From Bacteroides fragilis (GTDB lineage Bacteria > Bacteroidota > Bacteroidia > Bacteroidales > Bacteroidaceae): a stretch of 64,000 nt of DNA. The notes under the pieces are model-generated. The model saw only the letters and a list, made by a program, of their open reading frames with translations, was not told the DNA's origin and did no database searches. The stretch lies in NCBI RefSeq assembly GCF_019583405.1, contig NZ_SZUU01000009.1:62001-126000 (forward strand), written 5' to 3'. Shown in pieces: positions 59,093 through 64,000 of this stretch (position 1 is its first letter; each line of letters opens with the position of its first letter). The position numbers were made by a program, and so were the translations under genes.

Positions 59093-60064
59093 ATGTATCC
59101 GTTAAAATTCGAACCCATTCTGAAGCAGACGCTTTGGGGGGGCGACAAAATTATCCCGTTCAAGCATTTGAATGATGATTTGAAGGGAGTTGGGGAAAGC
59201 TGGGAAATATCCGGCGTTGAGAACAACGAATCTGTCGTAGCTAACGGCCCCGATAAAGGCCTTACACTGACCGACATGGTGAGAAAATACCGTGAGGAAC
59301 TGGTAGGCGAAGCAAACTATGCCCGTTTTGGCAATGAGTTTCCTTTGCTGATAAAGTTCATTGATGCGAAGCAAGACTTGTCTATACAGGTGCATCCTAC
59401 CGATGAACTGGCTAAAAAACGCCACAACTCAAAAGGTAAAACAGAAATGTGGTATGTAGTGGGCGCTGACAAAGGAGCTAAGTTGCGTTCGGGATTTTCT
59501 GAACAGATTACACCGAAAGAATATAAAGAACGCGTGCACAATAATACAATTACAGATGTTCTTCAGGAATATGAAATTCATCCGGGAGATGTTTTCTTCC
59601 TGCCTGCAGGGCGTATTCACAGTATTGGTGCCGGTGCATTTATTGCTGAAATTCAGCAGACGTCGGATATCACTTATCGTATTTATGATTTTAATCGTAA
59701 GGACGCTAATGGAAAAACACGTGAATTGCATACCAGCCAGGCGCTCGATGCGATCAACTACGAAGTGCTTGATGATTATCGTACCAAATACGAACCTTTG
59801 AAAGATGAACCGGTTGAGTTGGTGGCATGTCCTTATTTCACAACTTCGGTTTATGATATGAGTGAACAGATCAGCTGTGATTATTCGGAACTGGATTCAT
59901 TCGTAATTTTTATTTGTATAGAAGGCTCTTGCCTGATGACAGATAATGAAGGCAACGAAGTGCGACTGGGTGCAGGAGAAACTGTTTTGCTTCCTGCTAC
60001 TACTCAAGAGTTGACCATTGTGCCTCAAGAAGGGAACGTGAAGTTACTGGAAACGTACGTGTAA
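59093..60064 (+). CDS. manA: Mannose-6-phosphate isomerase, class I
   Basis: 323-residue zinc enzyme interconverting mannose 6-phosphate and fructose 6-phosphate. LKFEPILKQTLWGGDKI at the N-terminus, the metal site SIQVHPTDELAKKRHNSKGKTEMWYVV near 95-121 (Gln, His and Glu ligands), and GDVFFLPAGRIHSIGAGAFIAEIQQTSDITYRIYD near 163-200 with the His ligand are diagnostic. It is the short bacterial type lacking the eukaryotic helical insertion. It is divergent from the galactose operon and ends in a terminator at 60095-60130. Confidence 0.94.
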   Translation: MYPLKFEPILKQTLWGGDKIIPFKHLNDDLKGVGESWEISGVENNESVVANGPDKGLTLTDMVRKYREELVGEANYARFGNEFPLLIKFIDAKQDLSIQVHPTDELAKKRHNSKGKTEMWYVVGADKGAKLRSGFSEQITPKEYKERVHNNTITDVLQEYEIHPGDVFFLPAGRIHSIGAGAFIAEIQQTSDITYRIYDFNRKDANGKTRELHTSQALDAINYEVLDDYRTKYEPLKDEPVELVACPYFTTSVYDMSEQISCDYSELDSFVIFICIEGSCLMTDNEGNEVRLGAGETVLLPATTQELTIVPQEGNVKLLETYV

Positions 60065-60094
60065 GGACATTCTTCAACGTATTTATATTAGATG

Positions 60095-60130
60095 CCCGGA
60101 TATGCAATGATGTATGTCCGGGTGTTTTTT
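60095..60130 (+). terminator. Terminator of manA
   Basis: CCCGGA (60095-60100) and TCCGGG (60117-60122) form a stem followed by TGTTTTTT. Its T run touches the stop codon of the convergent small gene. Confidence 0.8.
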
Positions 60131-60392
60131 AATATCTTTTTCGGAAGAGTCCGCGAACTTTATGGATCATTTTCATACCCAGCATGACACCGTCAAAAAT
60201 GGCCATACCGGTATTGAAAGAGCGCATTAACGCATTACCGCCGGAGGCGGCAGGTGCAAGGGGGGCAAAAATTCGGCGGGTGGTATCCGCCATGGCTTGT
60301 TTCTGGTCACAGATTTCCTGCAACACTTCTTGTTTACGCTGAGCAATGTCTTCCAGCGTAATTTTCTTCGGAGTAGGTGTGCTGTTGTTCAT
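60129..60392 (-). CDS. Small uncharacterised protein of the YtxH/holin-like cluster
   Basis: 87 residues from the ATG at 60392 (MNNSTPTPKKITLEDIAQRK). The N-terminal half is a charged helix (LEDIAQRKQEVLQEICDQKQAMADTTRRIF); the C-terminal half is mildly hydrophobic (FNTGMAIFDGVMLGMKMIHKVRGLFRKRY), possibly amphipathic. It starts 4 bases after the stop of the holin-like gene, so it belongs to the same operon. Function unknown. Confidence 0.75.
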   Translation of the reverse strand: MNNSTPTPKKITLEDIAQRKQEVLQEICDQKQAMADTTRRIFAPLAPAASGGNALMRSFNTGMAIFDGVMLGMKMIHKVRGLFRKRY

Positions 60393-60396
60393 TGCT

Positions 60397-60762
60397 TCAT
60401 TTTTTATTGGAGTCGTTGAGAAATAGATTTGCAAGGAAATTTACCATCGGAGAAATGATAAGTTGCCTGCGGAAAAAATAAATGATGGCAATCAATAAAA
60501 CATTGATGCCTGCTATGATGCCGAAGCTTACCATCAAACCGCCTACTAACGGTTCAAGAATATAAGCCAACGCAAAAAGCAGATAAAACAGGGCTACCAT
60601 ACCTAAGATAGTGAGCACTAAAATCATTATTAACGTGGATAAGAGTATAGTTAACTTTTCCGTTAATTCCAGTTTGGTATATTCTTTCTGGAGTACAAGA
60701 AACTTCTTGAACTCAGCAAACAGTTGCTGGATATTTTCAATGCTTTTATCGTCTGTAAACAT
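60397..60762 (-). CDS. Holin-superfamily-like (Phage_holin_3_6/DUF1469 type) membrane protein
   Basis: 121 residues. A cytoplasmic helix (IENIQQLFAEFKKFLVLQKEYTKLELTEKL) is followed by two transmembrane helices (LTILLSTLIMILVLTILGMVALFYLLFALAYIL and GGLMVSFGIIAGINVLLIAIIYFF) and a short basic tail. This matches the actinobacterial/Bacteroidetes putative holin-like or YqjE-type stress-associated proteins, not true phage holins. It is the second gene of the trio with YtxH. Confidence 0.78.
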   Translation of the reverse strand: MFTDDKSIENIQQLFAEFKKFLVLQKEYTKLELTEKLTILLSTLIMILVLTILGMVALFYLLFALAYILEPLVGGLMVSFGIIAGINVLLIAIIYFFRRQLIISPMVNFLANLFLNDSNKK

Positions 60763-60788
60763 GATAGCTCTGTTTTGGTCTTGTTCAT

Positions 60789-60998
60789 TTAGTCAATTAC
60801 CTCGCCCTTGATTTCAGCTGCAATTTCATCAACGAGGTTTTCCATTTCGTTACGATTCAGCTTAATACCTTTCTTGCGAAGAATCTCTGCGATTTTGTGA
60901 CGAGTATCTTCTCCTTTTTCAGGAGCGAATAAAATACCCAGGGCTGCACCAACGGCTGCACCGCCCAGAAAAGCTGCTAATACATTAAGTCCTTTCAT
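60789..60998 (-). CDS. YtxH-domain protein
   Basis: 69 residues. One Gly/Ala-rich helix (VLAAFLGGAAVGAALGILFAPEKGEDTRHKI, about 6-36) with the typical APxxGxxTR turn of YtxH/general-stress proteins, then a charged C-terminal helix. Likely an envelope-stress protein. First gene of the trio; promoter TAGCTTTG is at 61027-61034. Confidence 0.85.
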   Translation of the reverse strand: MKGLNVLAAFLGGAAVGAALGILFAPEKGEDTRHKIAEILRKKGIKLNRNEMENLVDEIAAEIKGEVID

Positions 60999-61026
60999 AA
61001 TCTTTTGTTTTTAAATGATCATATTA

Positions 61027-61034
61027 CAAAGCTA
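61027..61034 (-). promoter_or_regulatory. -7 element of the YtxH operon
   Basis: TAGCTTTG on the minus strand, 28 bases before the YtxH ATG. Confidence 0.55.
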
Positions 61035-61255
61035 ACATTTTTATTGAAAACTTGTTCTGTTTGCCTTGATTTTTTTAGAAAATAATACTCTGTTTAAATC
61101 TGAGGCTTCTAAAACGCGAAAATTTCTCCTCTTTATGTTTGCATGAAACTGTTTTGGTACATACTTTGTTAAATATTCATTTTATTAGGTCAATTGTTCT
61201 CTCTTTACTCAACTCTATCTGGGAATATTCATATCGGTGATATATTTAATCAATA

Positions 61256-61287
61256 AAGCAACTGTTCCGGAATGGGAACAGTTGCTT
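61256..61287. terminator. Hairpin downstream of the helicase gene
   Basis: AAGCAACTGTTCC and GGAACAGTTGCTT are exact complements around a 6-nt loop. On the minus strand it is followed by TATTGATTAAAT, a weak T tract; it lies 150 bases after the helicase stop. Confidence 0.6.
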
Positions 61288-61438
61288 CATACCTTTATAT
61301 GGATCTATAAGTTTTCGAGATTTTTTCTTATACCATGTTTCTGTATATATGATGCTTTCTGACTATTTTTATCATTAACTTGACTTATATATCTTCAATG
61401 ATCTGAAATGAAATCACATCTACCCTGCCTGCAACGGA

Positions 61439-62722
61439 TTATTTCCTTCTTTCTTGCTTATTAGAAGAAGGCTGATTGGGCTTTTGTTTTTTTCGTCTCC
61501 AGAAGTCACCGTTCGCCCGACTTCCACGGTATACTTTGTTAGCTTTCGCTTTAACCTTAATCTCTTCTTGTTTTTCTTCCTGAGCTTTGATGCCTTCGGT
61601 AGTGACGAATGGGTGTTCTTTTACCACAGGAATGTTTTTTCCTATCAGTTTTTGAATGTCTTTCAGATAGGGAAGCTCTTCTGATTCGCAGAAAGAGATG
61701 GCTACACCTTCATGTCCGGCACGTCCTGTTCGTCCGATGCGATGTACATAAGTTTCCGGTACATTGGGTAGCTCGTAATTGATTACATGCGATAGTTGAT
61801 CTACGTCGATGCCTCGTGCAGCGATGTCGGTTGCTATCAGAGCACGGAGGGTGTGATTCTTGAAGTTGGTCAAGGCTCGTTGGCGAGCATTCTGGGTTTT
61901 GTTGCCGTGAATAGCTTCTGCGCCAATGCCTGCTTTGGTCAATATACGTGCCAATTTATCAGCTCCGTATTTAGTGCGTGTAAAAATGAGTACCGACTCA
62001 ATTGAGGAGTCTTTCAGCAAGTGAATCAGCAGATCTTTTTTCTCTTTTTTCTCGACAAAATAAACTTGTTGAGAGATGATGTCTACGGTCGAAGAAGCCG
62101 GGGTTACCTCCACTTTTTCCGGCTTTGTCAACATTGAGTTTGCCAGCGTCTCTATTTCCGGTGGCATGGTAGCCGAGAAAAACAGAGTCTGTCTTTTGGC
62201 TGGAAGCAGTTTTAGGATACGTTTGATGTCATGGATAAATCCCATGTCGAGCATTCGGTCTGCTTCGTCCAATACAAAAAAGTCAAGCGAATTCAAGGAA
62301 ACGAATCCTTGTGATATCAAATCCAATAATCTCCCCGGGGTTGCAATTAATATCTGTATACCGCCCCGTAAAGCGTCGGTTTGTGGCTTCTGTCCTACTC
62401 CGCCGAAAATAACGGCATGTTTCAAACCTGTGTACCGGCCATATGCTTCAAAGCTTTCACCAATTTGTATCGCAAGTTCCCGAGTAGGTGTCAGCACTAG
62501 TGCTTTGATCCCTTTGCGATGATCTGTTTTATACAATTTTTGCAAAATGGGGATAGAAAAAGCTGCTGTTTTACCAGTACCTGTTTGGGCACAACCTAAT
62601 AAATCTTTTCCTTGAAGTAAAATGGGGATTGACTGCTCTTGTATTGGGGTGGGAGAGGTGTAACCCTCTTGTCTTAAAGCCTTTAAAATAGGCTCTATTA
62701 AATTCAAATTTTCAAATGTCAT
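61439..62722 (-). CDS. rhlE: DEAD-box ATP-dependent RNA helicase (RhlE-like)
   Basis: 427 residues. The N-terminal MTFENLNLIEPILKALRQEGYTSPTPIQEQSIP contains the Q motif; motif I is AQTGTGKTAAF; motif Ia is PTRELAIQ; motif II is DEADRMLDMGF; motif III is SAT; motif V is ATDIAARGIDVD and motif VI is HRIGRTGRAGHEG. The C-terminus is a basic, probably disordered tail (KVYRGSRANGDFWRRKKQKP, then QERRK) for RNA binding. The role is RNA unwinding in ribosome assembly or decay. The ATG at 62722 is chosen over an upstream TTG. Confidence 0.94.
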   Translation of the reverse strand: MTFENLNLIEPILKALRQEGYTSPTPIQEQSIPILLQGKDLLGCAQTGTGKTAAFSIPILQKLYKTDHRKGIKALVLTPTRELAIQIGESFEAYGRYTGLKHAVIFGGVGQKPQTDALRGGIQILIATPGRLLDLISQGFVSLNSLDFFVLDEADRMLDMGFIHDIKRILKLLPAKRQTLFFSATMPPEIETLANSMLTKPEKVEVTPASSTVDIISQQVYFVEKKEKKDLLIHLLKDSSIESVLIFTRTKYGADKLARILTKAGIGAEAIHGNKTQNARQRALTNFKNHTLRALIATDIAARGIDVDQLSHVINYELPNVPETYVHRIGRTGRAGHEGVAISFCESEELPYLKDIQKLIGKNIPVVKEHPFVTTEGIKAQEEKQEEIKVKAKANKVYRGSRANGDFWRRKKQKPNQPSSNKQERRK

Positions 62723-62768
62723 GTACAATAATTGAATGAGCCTCTCGGCTCTGTTATGTTATATAGCA

Positions 62769-62776
62769 CAAAGATA
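62769..62776 (-). promoter_or_regulatory. -7 element of the helicase gene
   Basis: TATCTTTG on the minus strand, 46 bases before the ATG at 62722. Confidence 0.55.
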
Positions 62777-62864
62777 GGGCAATCGTGAGACGTAAATCCT
62801 TTTTTCTGTAATGCTTTAATCTTATTTAACTAAGGTGAAGGGCATATCATCGGAGGTTTAAGCG

Positions 62865-62872
62865 TACTTTTG
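62865..62872 (+). promoter_or_regulatory. -7 element of the SDR gene
   Basis: TACTTTTG, 40 bases before the ATG at 62913. Confidence 0.55.
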
Positions 62873-62912
62873 TCTTTCATTATATAAGTAATCTAAATTT
62901 GTATAAGAAGAA

Positions 62913-63683
62913 ATGAAAGGTAAAATCGTTTTTATAACGGGAGCAAGCAGCGGCATTGGTGAAGGATGTGCGCGTAAGTTTGCTTCGCAGGGTTCGGATT
63001 TGATTCTGAATGCCCGGAACGTGGCAAAACTCGAAGAGTTAAAAATTGAACTGGAGGCTAAATATAGAGTACGTATTTACTTATTGCCGTTTGACGTACG
63101 CGATCGGAATGCAGCAACCGTGGCGTTAGCTTCTTTACCGCAGGAGTGGAAATGTATTGATGTACTGGTGAATAATGCCGGGCTTGTGATTGGTGTGGAT
63201 AAAGAATTTGAGGGAAATCTGGATGAATGGGATATCGTGATTGATACTAATATAAAAGCTTTGTTGGCTATGACGCGTATGGTGGTTCCCGGAATGGTGG
63301 AACGTGGACACGGTCATATCATCAATATCGGTTCGATAGCTGGTGATGCGGCTTATCCGGGTGGAAGCGTGTATTGCGCCACTAAGGCTGCCGTCAAAGC
63401 ACTTTCGGACGGTTTGCGTATTGATTTGGTAGATACTCCGCTTCGTGTGACAAACATAAAACCGGGAATGGTAGAAACTAATTTTACGGTTGTTCGTTAT
63501 CGTGGAGATAGGGATGCTGCCGATGCTTTTTATAAAGGTATTCGTCCGTTGACTGGAGATGACATAGCTGAAACTGTTTACTATGCTGCTTCTGCTCCCG
63601 AGCATATACAGATAGCGGAAGTATTGGTGATGCCCACTTATCAGGCAACCGGTACGATTTCTTATAAGAAAAAAGACTGTTGA
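62913..63683 (+). CDS. Short-chain dehydrogenase/reductase (YdfG-like)
   Basis: 256-residue classical SDR. Cofactor motif FITGASSGIGEGCARKF at the N-terminus, NNAGLVIGVDKEFEG near 89-103, catalytic Ser in IINIGSIAGDAAYPGG, and the YCATKAAVKAL motif with catalytic Tyr and Lys near 154-164. NADP preference is suggested by the Arg in NARNVAKLEEL. The closest group by pattern is the 3-hydroxy acid dehydrogenase YdfG; the substrate is uncertain. Single gene divergent from the helicase. Confidence 0.92.
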   Translation: MKGKIVFITGASSGIGEGCARKFASQGSDLILNARNVAKLEELKIELEAKYRVRIYLLPFDVRDRNAATVALASLPQEWKCIDVLVNNAGLVIGVDKEFEGNLDEWDIVIDTNIKALLAMTRMVVPGMVERGHGHIINIGSIAGDAAYPGGSVYCATKAAVKALSDGLRIDLVDTPLRVTNIKPGMVETNFTVVRYRGDRDAADAFYKGIRPLTGDDIAETVYYAASAPEHIQIAEVLVMPTYQATGTISYKKKDC

Positions 63684-63796
63684 GAAATCTAAAAAATGTT
63701 TTTTAGGAAGATTGTTTTGTGGGGTGATAAAAATTCTATTATTTTGTCCCCTTCAAAAGAGTGGATACAAGATTATTAACTAAATGTGTATAGATT

Positions 63797-64000
63797 ATGA
63801 AAAAATTAGTAGTATTAGGGATGGGCGTATGCGTTGCCTTGGCATTTGCTTCATGTAAATCCAGCGAAAGCGCTTATAAAAAGGCATACGAGAAAGCTAA
63901 ACAACAGGAATTGGCTGAGCCTCAGGTAGAAGCTCCTGTCGAAGTTACTCCGGTAGTTGCTGCTCCGGTAGAGACTAAAAAAGCTGTTGATAATGCTGCA
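63797..64000 (+). CDS. Lipoprotein, 3' truncated by the window edge (probable SPOR-domain protein)
   Basis: The first 68 codons are visible. Signal and lipobox are MKKLVVLGMGVCVALAFASC (Cys20), followed by KSSESAYKKAYEKAKQQELA and a Val/Pro/Ala/Glu-rich linker (VEAPVEVTPVVAAPVETKKA). From memory, Bacteroides lipoproteins with this beginning carry a C-terminal SPOR peptidoglycan-binding domain, which would lie outside the window. The gene continues past 64000. Confidence 0.8.
   Translation, partial: MKKLVVLGMGVCVALAFASCKSSESAYKKAYEKAKQQELAEPQVEAPVEVTPVVAAPVETKKAVDNAA

Larger units (their letters stand above)
60999..61438. other. Gene-free region between the YtxH trio and the DEAD-box helicase
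   Basis: 440 bp, AT-rich. It holds the -7 element of the YtxH operon (61027-61034, minus strand) and a 13-bp perfect hairpin at 61256-61287. No credible ORF. Confidence 0.65.

Overview
The window looks like a chromosomal segment of a Bacteroides species, most likely of the B. fragilis / B. thetaiotaomicron group. Evidence: a SusC/SusD outer-membrane pair, Bacteroidetes-only families (DUF3575, DUF3868, DUF4252, Porin_10 type porin), lipoproteins with short lipoboxes, and the Bacteroides promoter -7 element TAnnTTTG in front of many genes. No rRNA, tRNA, phage, insertion sequence or CRISPR array was recognised. The first gene is cut by the left edge and the last by the right edge.

Layout. 1-3 kb: end of a MacB/FtsX-type permease and a type II NADH dehydrogenase. 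3.2-9.4 kb (minus strand): a complete biotin operon with two fused enzymes, bioB-bioA and bioG-bioC, plus bioF and bioD. It is preceded by a leader ORF whose frame runs through a terminator-like hairpin into the bioB start. 9.4-14.5 kb: a divergent SusC/SusD transporter pair sharing a control region with the biotin operon. 14.6-18.4 kb: lactate permease and an OmpA/DUF3868 + DUF3575 pair. 18.7-22.3 kb: a biotin-dependent carboxylase operon (carboxyltransferase, biotin carboxylase, biotin carrier), a user of the biotin made next door. 22.4-27.4 kb: an amidohydrolase and two tandem lipoproteins whose layout matches the Vibrio cholerae cytolysin / leukocidin family of pore-forming proteins. 28.3-35.1 kb: a lipoate-dependent 2-oxo acid dehydrogenase cluster (E3, lipoate ligase, E2, fused E1) and a flavodoxin. 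35-44.5 kb: PrmA, a Trp/Gly- then Ser/Arg-rich secreted protein, a FadL-like porin, guanine deaminase, an ECF sigma factor operon, a Gfo/Idh/MocA oxidoreductase and a solute-binding protein. 44.5-50 kb: a large porin and a 2-oxoacid:ferredoxin oxidoreductase operon (TPR, ferredoxin, alpha, an unlisted 57-residue membrane protein, beta, gamma). 50.2-60 kb: a membrane-anchored MORN-tailed protein, RpiB, transketolase, the galactose operon (galM, sugar transporter, galK) and manA. 60-64 kb: a YtxH/holin-like membrane trio, a DEAD-box helicase, an SDR oxidoreductase and the start of a lipoprotein.

The intergenic DNA is unusually structured. There are long imperfect palindromes built on CACCACAGA..., several inside operons; three unrelated tandem arrays with the same 22-23 bp period and internal dyads; and 14-bp AT-rich tandem repeats. 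The most interesting items are the cytolysin-like lipoprotein pair, the biotin leader/attenuator-like arrangement with its shared bio-SusCD control region, and the repeat arrays. All functional calls come from motifs and remembered family features; no database search was possible.
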